Assembly: GCA_964617625.1 (NCBI GenBank)
Contig: CAZTZL010000093.1
Coordinates: forward strand, 1-11,024
Direction: 5' to 3'
Source of the DNA: CAZTZL01 sp964617625
GTDB lineage: Bacteria > Zhuqueibacterota > QNDG01 > DSAB01
Length of the DNA: 11,024 nucleotides
Position numbers and translations under genes: made by a program. Positions 4,656-11,024 of the stretch are shown here, one piece after another. Within the stretch, counting starts at the first letter, position 1. Each line of letters opens with the position of its first letter. A model generated the notes under the pieces. The model was given only the letters and a program-made list of their open reading frames with translations. It made no database searches and had not been told where the DNA came from.

Positions 4656-7295
4656 ATGAACAATATGCGGATATCATGGTATTTTGTTCTTATTACTTTA
4701 TTTCCTTTTAGCCTAATTTTTTCTCAGTCAGAAATCATTGTGGAGGCTGTTCGTTTAACCGAACCGGTGGTTGTGGATGGACTTTTATCAGAGCCGGTCT
4801 GGCAAATCGCACCGGCAGTTACCGGCCTTTTGCAGCTTAATCCAAATGAGGGGGCCCCTTCAACAGAACAATCCTTTATTCGCGTCGCTTATGATGATGA
4901 TGCTATCTATGTCGGTGCCGATTTGAGGGATTCGGCTCCCGATTCCATCGTTGCACGGCTTTCCAGGCGGGATATCACATCGAATGAAGATTTTTTTGCT
5001 TTTGGTGTTGATTCCTATCACGATCATCGAAGCGGATACTTTTTCGGATTGAGCGCCGGCGGAACGATAATGGATGGAATACTGTACAACGATGACTGGT
5101 CGGATGATACCTGGGATGGTGTGTGGGAGGGACGCGTCAGCAAGAATAGTAAGGGGTGGACAGCCGAAATGCGAGTTCCCTTTTCACAACTGCGGTTCCA
5201 AAAGCAGGATCGACATGTCTGGGGGATCAATTTCAGACGGGACATTTCGAGAAAGAATGAGGAAACATATCTTGTCTATATGCCGAAAGCATCGAGTGGT
5301 TTTGTATCCCGATTCCCTCATTTAATCGGCATTGAAAATATTAATCCCGGAAAGCATGTTGAAGTGCTTCCCTATGCACGCGCCAAAGCCGAATATACCC
5401 ATCCGGATCAGGAGGATCCGTTTCATGACGGATCGGCCTACTCACCGGATGCAGGGGTTGATTTGAAAGTGGGTTTGAGCAATAATTTGACTCTGGACAT
5501 GACGATGAATCCGGATTTCGGGCAGGTGGAAGTAGATCCGGCTGTAGTTAATCTCAGTGATGTCGAGACCTATTTTGATGAAAAACGGCCGTTTTTTATT
5601 GAGGGAGCCAACATTTTTCAATTCGGACAGGGGGGGGCCAGAAATTACTGGAATTTTAACTGGTCGAGTCCGAATTTCTTCTACAGCAGGCGGATCGGCC
5701 GTTCCCCTCAGGGTGAACTGCCGGATAACGATTATTCCGACATGCCTGAAGGTGTTCACATTCTTGGCGCGGCCAAAGTATCCGGAAAATTGCCCGGAAA
5801 CTGGAATGTTGGAACCATTCACGCTCTGACGAGCAAGGAATTCGGAAAATATTCCTCAAACGGAAAAAAATTCAAATCCGAAGTGGAGCCGATGACTTAT
5901 TACGGTATTTTCCGGGCACAGAAGGAAATCAACGATGCCAGGCAGGGAATCGGCATGTTGTCCACAGTTACCGCGCGCCATTTTGATGATCAGAGTTTGA
6001 GACAAGACATCAATGACAATGCACTGACATTCGGATTAGACGGCTGGACGTTTTTGGATACCTCAAAAACATGGGTTTTCGCAGGATGGGCCGGCGCTTC
6101 CCGCGTGAGTGGAATACGGGAACGAATCCTTGATTTGCAAACCAATTCGCAGCACTATTTTCAGCGTCCTGATGCCAAAGAAGTTCGTCTGGACAGCAGC
6201 GCCACCGAATTGTCCGGTTTTGCCGGGCGGATGGTTTTCAATAAACAAAAGGGTAATATCCTGTTTAACTCGGCGCTTGGATTTCTCAGTCCCGGATTTG
6301 ATATTAATGATGTCGGATTTTTAAACCGGGCAGATCTCATCAACGGTCATGTCGGCGGCGGGTATTACTGGGATAAGCCTGGAAAAGTCTTCAGATGGGC
6401 CGATATTGTGGGAGCCGTTTTCCAGAGTTATGATTTCGATTGGAATTCAACCTGGAAAGGCATCTATTTGTTATGGGAAAGTCAATTTTTAAATTACATG
6501 CTGTTCAGCGCCGATGTTGCATATAATCCCGAGACGGTGAATAAATACAGGACCCGGGGTGGTCCATTAAGTCTGAATCATGAAGGATTTCAGGTTGATT
6601 TCTTGTTTCAATCCGATAACCGCAAACCCTGGGTGCTTAATTTGAATTACGGCAAGTATTTCTCTACACCCACTGATCAATATGAGCAGATAGGGGCCAG
6701 TCTGGAATGGAAACCGAGGAGCAACCTGAGCGTCAGTGTCGGGCCTTCATTGTGGCAGTTGAATGAATTCGCGCAGTGGATCGATGCATTTGATGATCCC
6801 ACAGCGGTTAAAACATACGGCAAACGTTATGTATTTGGAGAAATGGACCAGACCGAGATCAGTGCAAATATCCGGTTAAACTTGACATTCACACCAAGTC
6901 TTTCGCTTCAGCTTTATCTGCAGCCGCTGATATCACACGGCGATTACGAACATTTTAAGGAACTGGCCCGTCCAAAAAGCTACGCGTTCAATATCTATTC
7001 GGATGAACAGATCATCCGTTCCAACGGAGAGTTCGAAATCGATCCTGATGCATCGGGATCTGCGCAATCCTTTTCATTCGATAATCCCGATTTCAACTAC
7101 AAATCCCTGCGCGGCAATGCGGTTCTGCGGTGGGAGTACAAACCCGGTTCCACGTTGTACCTGGTGTGGACACAGAACCGTTGGAACGATGAATACGAGG
7201 AACCGTTTTCGTTCCGCCGATCCGGTAAACAGCTTTTGAATACCAAACCGGACAATATATTTATGATCAAGGCAACATACTGGTGGAGTTTGTAA
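4656..7295 (+). CDS. DUF5916 outer-membrane protein with N-terminal family-9-like sugar-binding fold
   Basis: An 879-residue exported protein. Residues 1-24 form a signal peptide (hydrophobic VLITLFPFSLIFSQ). Residues about 28-215 match the family-9 carbohydrate-binding/DOMON-like module, opening with VVVDGLLSEPVWQIAP (38-53) and holding VAYDDDAIYVGADLRD (77-92) and WTAEMRVPFSQLRF (168-181). The rest is DUF5916, with the signature NPDFGQVEVDPAVVNLSDVETYF (285-307) and EKRPFFIEGANIF (309-321). A long run of alternating aromatic strands follows, ending in the aromatic C-terminus ATYWWSL, as expected for an outer-membrane beta-barrel. The family is widespread in the FCB group; its function is not established, and the sugar-binding label rests on fold likeness only. 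GAGG (4647-4650) lies 5 bases before the ATG. It is full length, with no frameshift seen. Confidence 0.9.
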   Translation: MNNMRISWYFVLITLFPFSLIFSQSEIIVEAVRLTEPVVVDGLLSEPVWQIAPAVTGLLQLNPNEGAPSTEQSFIRVAYDDDAIYVGADLRDSAPDSIVARLSRRDITSNEDFFAFGVDSYHDHRSGYFFGLSAGGTIMDGILYNDDWSDDTWDGVWEGRVSKNSKGWTAEMRVPFSQLRFQKQDRHVWGINFRRDISRKNEETYLVYMPKASSGFVSRFPHLIGIENINPGKHVEVLPYARAKAEYTHPDQEDPFHDGSAYSPDAGVDLKVGLSNNLTLDMTMNPDFGQVEVDPAVVNLSDVETYFDEKRPFFIEGANIFQFGQGGARNYWNFNWSSPNFFYSRRIGRSPQGELPDNDYSDMPEGVHILGAAKVSGKLPGNWNVGTIHALTSKEFGKYSSNGKKFKSEVEPMTYYGIFRAQKEINDARQGIGMLSTVTARHFDDQSLRQDINDNALTFGLDGWTFLDTSKTWVFAGWAGASRVSGIRERILDLQTNSQHYFQRPDAKEVRLDSSATELSGFAGRMVFNKQKGNILFNSALGFLSPGFDINDVGFLNRADLINGHVGGGYYWDKPGKVFRWADIVGAVFQSYDFDWNSTWKGIYLLWESQFLNYMLFSADVAYNPETVNKYRTRGGPLSLNHEGFQVDFLFQSDNRKPWVLNLNYGKYFSTPTDQYEQIGASLEWKPRSNLSVSVGPSLWQLNEFAQWIDAFDDPTAVKTYGKRYVFGEMDQTEISANIRLNLTFTPSLSLQLYLQPLISHGDYEHFKELARPKSYAFNIYSDEQIIRSNGEFEIDPDASGSAQSFSFDNPDFNYKSLRGNAVLRWEYKPGSTLYLVWTQNRWNDEYEEPFSFRRSGKQLLNTKPDNIFMIKATYWWSL

Positions 7296-7308
7296 TAATA
7301 GGGATTTG

Positions 7309-7369
7309 ATGAAGAATAGAATTCATTTCTGATCACGAATGAATTCGTGCTCGGCAATGTGTTCTTCAT
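7309..7369 (+). terminator. Nested inverted repeats after the DUF5916 gene
   Basis: GAATTCATT (7319-7327) pairs with AATGAATTC (7338-7346) around a 10-base loop, and an outer pair ATGAAGAA (7309-7316) with TTCTTCAT (7362-7369) encloses it. The structure begins 14 bases after the stop codon and probably ends or stabilises the DUF5916 transcript. There is no T-run after it, so it is not a classical intrinsic terminator. Confidence 0.4.
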
Positions 7370-7386
7370 GTTGCTGTAATAATTAA

Positions 7387-7426
7387 TTGCCGAAGCTGAG
7401 GAACATCTCCGGCGGTAGAAAAGGGG
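7387..7426 (+). promoter_or_regulatory. Leader hairpin element, copy A, before the PD40 gene
   Basis: The element can fold with GCCG (7389-7392) paired to CGGT (7413-7416) and an inner stem of AGCT with ATCT around the 7-base loop GAGGAAC. AGAAAAGGGG, containing the ribosome site, follows at once. A second copy precedes the 37-residue gene at 8466; 27 of 34 aligned positions agree. CTCC (7407-7410) could also pair with the GGGG ribosome site, which would allow translational control. It matches no riboswitch class that I recognise. Confidence 0.5.
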
Positions 7427-7431
7427 AAAAT

Positions 7432-8451
7432 ATGAGAATAAAAGTTTTAATCCTCCTGTCTATATGCATTGTGGGAAAATCCGGCTTTTCGCATGAAAAG
7501 ACAAAAAGCAGCTCTGATTTTCCAATTTTAAAAGGCCAATATCTGGGTCAGACCCCTCCCGGAATGACTCCGGAAATTTTTGCACCTGGAATTGTGTCAA
7601 CCGGATTGCCTAACAGAGATGTTGCAATTTCACCTGATGGAAAAGAAATGTACTTTGGAATACATACTGAAAATTTCCAATATTCGACCATTCTTATAAC
7701 AAAACAGATCGATGATCATTGGACCAGGCCTGAAGTCGTTTCTTTTGCCATAGACCCCCGATATGTTTATTTGGAGCCTTTTATCAGCTGCGATGGCAAT
7801 AAATTGTTCTTTCTTTCAAACATGCCAAAAGATGATACTGGGAATCCCGGAGATGAGGACATTTGGGTTGTAGAGAAAAATGAGGGAGGATGGGGAAAAC
7901 CCACAAATTTGGGAGATCCTGTCAATTCTGATGGCCAGGAATATTTTCCTGCATTGACAGAAGATGGGACCCTGTATTTCACAAGAGCAAAAAAGGGAGA
8001 ACGAATTCATTATATTTATAGATCAAGATTTGTTGACGGAAAATATACGACACCTGAAAAGCTGCCGGAACAAATCAATTGTGGAAGAAACAGATTCAAT
8101 GCCTATGTTGCCCCTGATGAAAGTTATGTAGTTGTGCCTGCGGTTGGTGTGGAAGAGGGAGTCGGTGGAGTTAATTATTATATTGTTTTTAAAGATGAAG
8201 AGGATAGCTGGCAAGAACCCGTTAATATGGGACCAATCATTAATTCGCCAAAAGGCAATGGGTGGTCATTTTATGTGTCGCCGGATAAAAAATTTGTATT
8301 CTTTATGTCAACAAGAAAACTGCCGGAAGAAAAACAACCACAATCATTGAATTATGAATTCTTTAAAAATTTATCATCGATACCGGAAAATGGCAACTCT
8401 GATATTTATTGGATAGACGCAAAGATAATCGAAACGTTGAAACCGAGATAA
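7432..8451 (+). CDS. Exported PD40 (WD40-like) beta-propeller protein
   Basis: A 339-residue protein with a signal peptide (MRIKVLILLSICIVGKSGFS, 1-20), so probably periplasmic or on the cell surface. It is built of PD40-type propeller repeats: ISPDGKEMYFG (66-76), ISCDGNKLFFLSN (118-130), LTEDGTLYFTR (175-185), VAPDESYVVV (226-235) and VSPDKKFVFFMS (282-293), several linked to W-x-x-P-x-N-L-G elements (WGKPTNLGDPVNS, WQEPVNMGPIINS). The opening GQYLGQTPPGMTPEIFAPGIVST recurs in FCB-group PD40 proteins. Such propellers bind proteins or glycans; no enzyme site is visible. I chose ATG 7432 because AAAAGGGG lies 5 bases upstream and a signal peptide follows. An in-frame TTG at 7387 would start within the leader hairpin and prefix a non-signal sequence. 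It lies 136 bases after the DUF5916 gene. Confidence 0.85.
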   Translation: MRIKVLILLSICIVGKSGFSHEKTKSSSDFPILKGQYLGQTPPGMTPEIFAPGIVSTGLPNRDVAISPDGKEMYFGIHTENFQYSTILITKQIDDHWTRPEVVSFAIDPRYVYLEPFISCDGNKLFFLSNMPKDDTGNPGDEDIWVVEKNEGGWGKPTNLGDPVNSDGQEYFPALTEDGTLYFTRAKKGERIHYIYRSRFVDGKYTTPEKLPEQINCGRNRFNAYVAPDESYVVVPAVGVEEGVGGVNYYIVFKDEEDSWQEPVNMGPIINSPKGNGWSFYVSPDKKFVFFMSTRKLPEEKQPQSLNYEFFKNLSSIPENGNSDIYWIDAKIIETLKPR

Positions 8452-8465
8452 AATGGTATTAATGA

Positions 8466-8503
8466 TTGCTGAAGGTGAGAAATACCTCCGGCAGCAGAAA
8501 GGA
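8466..8503 (+). promoter_or_regulatory. Leader hairpin element, copy B, before the 37-residue gene
   Basis: This copy pairs GCTG (8468-8471) with CAGC (8492-8495) and AGGT (8473-8476) with ACCT (8484-8487), with loop GAGAAAT. Compared with copy A, the third outer pair changes from C-G to T-A, a compensatory change, and G-T becomes G-C. The ribosome site AAAGGA (8498-8503) follows directly. The likeness extends a few bases upstream (ATTAAT before the hairpin in both). Confidence 0.5.
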
Positions 8504-8511
8504 TGTGTATA

Positions 8512-8625
8512 ATGGGAGACAAAGGCGGTAAAAAGGATAAGAGCAAGAGTCAGAGACAGAAGAAAAGTAAACAGAAACAACAAGAAAAAAAGAAGTTTGA
8601 TAAACAACCGAAAAGAGCCCCGTAA
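8512..8625 (+). CDS. 37-residue lysine-rich small protein
   Basis: A short, strongly basic and hydrophilic protein starting MGDKGGKKDKSKSQRQ and ending DKQPKRAP. It is almost entirely Lys, Gln, Ser and Asp/Glu, with no membrane segment and probably disordered. AAAGGA lies 8 bases before the ATG, and the leader hairpin lies before that. Short MGDK-type Lys/Gln-rich proteins recur in many bacteria as uncharacterised proteins (from memory), which supports a real gene. It begins 60 bases after the PD40 stop on the same strand. The function is unknown; nucleic-acid binding would fit its charge but is only a guess. Confidence 0.65.
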   Translation: MGDKGGKKDKSKSQRQKKSKQKQQEKKKFDKQPKRAP

Positions 8626-8707
8626 CAGGAAGCAGGATTCAAATATATGTAGACCATAATTCCTATCAAAATCCATAGGCCAGATTATTGACTCAACACA
8701 ATAATTG

Positions 8708-8722
8708 CGGATCACAGATCCG
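8708..8722 (+). repeat. Small hairpin before the methyltransferase gene
   Basis: CGGATC (8708-8713) and GATCCG (8717-8722) form a 6-bp stem with a 3-base loop, between the 37-residue gene and the methyltransferase. There is no T-run. It could be a weak transcript end or a protein-binding site. Nothing else is recognisable in 8626-8764. Confidence 0.35.
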
Positions 8723-8764
8723 ATTACAAACTTGAACGAATTATAAAATCGGGATAAAAAAAAG

Positions 8765-9439
8765 ATGATTAACAAAGGAAGAATTGCTGCCTCAATCGAT
8801 AGAAAGATCCGTAAAATTTTCTTAAGTGATAAAAAGCGATTTCCTGGTTCCGAGAAATACTGGATACAGCGATACAACATTGGCCGAAATTCAGGAACGG
8901 GTTCATTCGACCAGCTTGCAAAATTCAAGGCCGAAATTCTCAACAAATTTGTGAAAGACAATAATATTGCGACGATTATTGAATATGGGTGCGGCGACGG
9001 GAATCAGTTAAGAATTGCCGAATATCCATCCTATATCGGCTTTGATGTCAGCCCGACAGCCATTGCTTTATGCAGGGAGGCTTTCCAGAAAGATAAAACA
9101 AAACGTTTTAATCTGATGAGCGAGTACAAAGGCGAAAAAGCTCAATTGACGCTTTCCTTGGATGTCATTTATCACCTGGTTGAAGATGATGTCTATCATG
9201 CATACATGGAAAGACTGTTCGTCTCTTCGGAGCGGTTTGTGATCATCTATTCATCGGACTATGAAGAACCGCAAAAATTTCATGAAAGACGCAGGCAGTT
9301 CACCAGATGGGTGGAAACCAACCAACCTCAGTCGAAATTGATAAACCATATTTTGAATCCATTCCCATTCGACGCTCATTTGAAAACAGGCTCACTCTCC
9401 GATTTTTATATCTATAAGAAGACCGGGTGTCCCGAATAA
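8765..9439 (+). CDS. Class I SAM-dependent methyltransferase
   Basis: A 224-residue cytoplasmic protein with a Rossmann-type methyltransferase core. Motif I is IIEYGCGDGNQL (71-82), which binds S-adenosylmethionine. Motif II is YIGFDVSPTAI (90-100), with the acidic Asp94 expected to hold the ribose hydroxyls. The motif IV region is LSLDVIYHLVEDD (130-142). The N-terminal block KYWIQRYNIGRNSGTGSFDQLAKFKAEILNKFV (31-63) is typical of a branch often found beside polysaccharide or glycosyltransferase genes. The substrate is unknown, and no such genes lie in this window. The start is uncertain: only a weak GGGAT lies about 11 bases upstream of the ATG, but no better in-frame start is seen. Full length and intact. 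Confidence 0.85.
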   Translation: MINKGRIAASIDRKIRKIFLSDKKRFPGSEKYWIQRYNIGRNSGTGSFDQLAKFKAEILNKFVKDNNIATIIEYGCGDGNQLRIAEYPSYIGFDVSPTAIALCREAFQKDKTKRFNLMSEYKGEKAQLTLSLDVIYHLVEDDVYHAYMERLFVSSERFVIIYSSDYEEPQKFHERRRQFTRWVETNQPQSKLINHILNPFPFDAHLKTGSLSDFYIYKKTGCPE

Positions 9440-9712
9440 ATCTTATTCCTGTATCGCTTTTATGGAATTTTACAGGCGATTCAGCAGGTGGACCATTATA
9501 TTTTCAACAAAGTAAACGGCTGAAAAATAATCCTGAAATTAATTCCTTGCTATATCCACTTTTGTTTTTTATAACATTCCTTTTTATATTATCATTGTCA
9601 TTTTACAGGGCGCAATAATCCTCTTTTTGGAAAAGGTTTTGCTCCGCGGGATTTTTTGATTTAGTAAACGACAACGAATAATGCCATCGTCACTGGAATA
9701 GAGAGGATCTTA
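9440..9712. other. 273-base intergenic stretch, nothing firm
   Basis: AT-rich sequence between the methyltransferase and the epimerase-like gene. A short hydrophobic reading frame from GTG 9427 to 9618 overlaps the methyltransferase end but has no ribosome site, and I do not call it. A weak CCTCTTTT/AAAAGG pairing near 9620-9638 is followed by TTTT and could be a poor terminator. The promoter of the next gene should lie here but is not clear. Confidence 0.5.
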
Positions 9713-10960
9713 ATGAAACTGGGAAAATATTCTTTCGGTATGGGGGATCGTTTTGGCAAACAGGGGAAAGCACAATTGGCCGCAATCGTTCAGGCGCAAG
9801 AAGAGGGCATCAATGTCACCCCAGTCTGGAACAAGTCTCACAGGGAGCATGAAATCATCGGTACAAATCCGGACAGTGTCCGCCGGGAAGCTGATGCTTC
9901 GGTACATGCAATGCAATGGAAAGGTGACTATTTTATTGATGCCGATCATGTCAGCATGAAGAATGTGGATCCTTTTATTGAAACCAGCAATTTCTTTACG
10001 CTTGATGTAGCCGATTTTATCGGTCAACCCATTGATACGATAGAGAGAGATGTCTTTATCCAGAAAAATAAGGACTGTATCGGCGAGTTTGCATTGCCCC
10101 GTCTTAATCAAATCCTGCCCATTACAAAGGATGATCTTTTCTGTTGCGCGCATAAATATCTGTTTGCCGTTCAGGAAGCAAAACGTTTGTATAAATATAT
10201 TCTGAAGAAAAAAGGCGCGAATCATTTTGTCACCGAGATTTCCATGGACGAGACCAATGCTCCGCAAACCCCTGCCGAACTCTACCTGATTCTTCTCATG
10301 ATCGCCCGTGAAAAAATCCCCGTGCAGACCATCGCGCCGAAGTTTTCAGGCCGATTCAACAAAGGGGTGGATTATGTGGGCGATATCCAAAAATTCAAAG
10401 AGGAGTTCGAACAGGATGTGGCTGTCATTCGGCTGGCAATTCAATCCTTCTCATTGCCGGAAACGCTGAAACTGAGCGTCCATTCGGGAAGCGATAAATT
10501 CAGCATCTACACACCGATCCGTGAAACGCTCGAACAAACCGGCGCCGGGATTCACGTCAAAACTGCGGGGACGACCTGGCTGGAGGAAGTGATCGGCCTG
10601 GCTGAAGCGGGAGGAGACGGACTCTCTTTGGCAAAAGAGATATACTGTAACGCATATAAAAAAAGAGAGGCGCTCTGCCAGCCGTATGCTGCTGTGATCG
10701 ATATTCAGGAAAGCCGTTTGCCGGAACCGGCTCATGTTAAAAAATGGGACAGCAAAACTTTCGTATCCACCCTGCGTCATGATCCGAATAATAAACTGTA
10801 CAATCCCCATTTTCGCCAGCTGATTCATGTGGCATATAAAATTGCGGCCCAAATAGGCGACCGTTATCTCGATGGACTGCAGAAGCATGAAGCGATTATT
10901 GCCAAAAATGTGACTCAGAATCTGCTGGAAAGACACATTCGCTGTATTTTCCCGAAATAG
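9713..10960 (+). CDS. uxaE: Tagaturonate epimerase (UxaE) family protein
   Basis: A 415-residue cytoplasmic protein of the UxaE family, whose Thermotoga member interconverts D-tagaturonate and D-fructuronate in hexuronate breakdown. Family blocks are in order: FGMGDRFG (8-15), DADHV (76-80), TEISMDETNAPQTP (174-187), APKFSGRFNKGVDYVGD (208-224), LSVHSGSDKFSIY (254-266), HVKTAGTTWLEEV (281-293) and FRQLIHVAY (367-375). The conserved Asp, His and Glu of these blocks (for example Asp78, His79, Glu180, His257, His372) are likely metal or catalytic residues by analogy. The protein begins right at the GDRFG block, so it lacks the N-terminal region of the Thermotoga type as I remember it. GAGAGGA lies 5 bases before the ATG, which supports the short start. 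No other hexuronate gene lies in the window, so the exact substrate is open. Confidence 0.82.
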   Translation: MKLGKYSFGMGDRFGKQGKAQLAAIVQAQEEGINVTPVWNKSHREHEIIGTNPDSVRREADASVHAMQWKGDYFIDADHVSMKNVDPFIETSNFFTLDVADFIGQPIDTIERDVFIQKNKDCIGEFALPRLNQILPITKDDLFCCAHKYLFAVQEAKRLYKYILKKKGANHFVTEISMDETNAPQTPAELYLILLMIAREKIPVQTIAPKFSGRFNKGVDYVGDIQKFKEEFEQDVAVIRLAIQSFSLPETLKLSVHSGSDKFSIYTPIRETLEQTGAGIHVKTAGTTWLEEVIGLAEAGGDGLSLAKEIYCNAYKKREALCQPYAAVIDIQESRLPEPAHVKKWDSKTFVSTLRHDPNNKLYNPHFRQLIHVAYKIAAQIGDRYLDGLQKHEAIIAKNVTQNLLERHIRCIFPK

Positions 10961-10976
10961 GGATTTTAAGCAAGAG

Positions 10977-11019
10977 GGCGAATTCGCCGTTGGCGACTGA
11001 AAAAGGGGACAGGCTGTCC
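10977..11019. repeat. Palindromes at the right edge, REP-like or terminator
   Basis: Three overlapping or adjacent palindromes follow the epimerase gene: GGCGAATTCGCC (10977-10988), TCGCC/GGCGA around GTT (10984-10996), and GGACAG/CTGTCC around one base (11007-11019). Read on the minus strand, the last hairpin is followed by CC and then TTTTT, which fits an intrinsic terminator for a leftward gene beyond the window. The text AAAAAGGGGACAGGC also resembles repeats that accompany REP-associated (IS200-like) transposases. The window ends too soon to decide. Confidence 0.45.
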
Positions 11020-11024
11020 GCCGA

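Noticed and set aside
7387..7431. TTG start extending the PD40 protein by 15 residues
   Set aside because: It would place the signal peptide internally and lies within the conserved leader hairpin. ATG 7432 has a strong ribosome site.
8466..8511. TPP riboswitch suggested by GAGAAATACC
   Set aside because: Only this short piece resembles the thi-box. The second half of the aptamer is absent, and the downstream gene is not a thiamin gene.
9427..9618. 63-codon hydrophobic frame after the methyltransferase
   Set aside because: GTG start inside the methyltransferase end, no ribosome site, low-complexity Leu/Phe tail in AT-rich DNA. Possible but unsupported.
9710..10267. 185-codon minus-strand frame opposite the epimerase-like gene
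   Set aside because: Fully antisense to a gene with many conserved family blocks; no ribosome site or recognisable product.

Overview
The window looks like part of a metagenome-assembled genome from the FCB superphylum (Bacteroidota, Ignavibacteria, Calditrichota, KSB1 or a similar phylum). The grounds are a DUF5916 outer-membrane protein, a PD40-repeat exported protein, a SpoIIAA-like STAS protein and a UxaE-family epimerase, all common there. The lineage is inferred from gene content and style, not from a marker gene. Composition is moderate to AT-rich, with one visibly GC-richer gene (the aldo/keto reductase). A block of exactly 100 N (4418-4517) marks a scaffold gap inside a repeat.

Layout. 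The minus-strand block 2-1727 reads as one operon: an ECF sigma factor, a small one-TM protein whose start overlaps the sigma stop, then signal peptidase I with an extra membrane domain. A 456-base non-coding stretch (1728-2183) carries a perfect 15-bp palindrome. Next on the minus strand are a STAS/SpoIIAA-like protein and an aldo/keto reductase, the latter divergent from a plus-strand pyridoxamine 5'-phosphate oxidase-like (NimA-like) flavoprotein. After a heptamer-phased repeat array interrupted by the gap, the plus strand carries an 879-residue DUF5916 outer-membrane protein, a PD40 beta-propeller protein, a 37-residue lysine-rich protein, a SAM-dependent methyltransferase and a tagaturonate epimerase-family protein. 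The right edge holds short palindromes resembling REP/RAYT-type repeats.

How the genes relate. The sigma operon is the only clear functional unit and suggests co-control of an ECF regulator with protein export. The DUF5916 and PD40 proteins are probably both exported envelope proteins. The PD40 gene and the 37-residue gene are each preceded, just before the ribosome binding site, by a copy of the same roughly 35-nt hairpin element with a compensatory base-pair change. This is the best candidate for something undescribed here. I see no defence system, CRISPR array, tRNA, rRNA or complete transposon.
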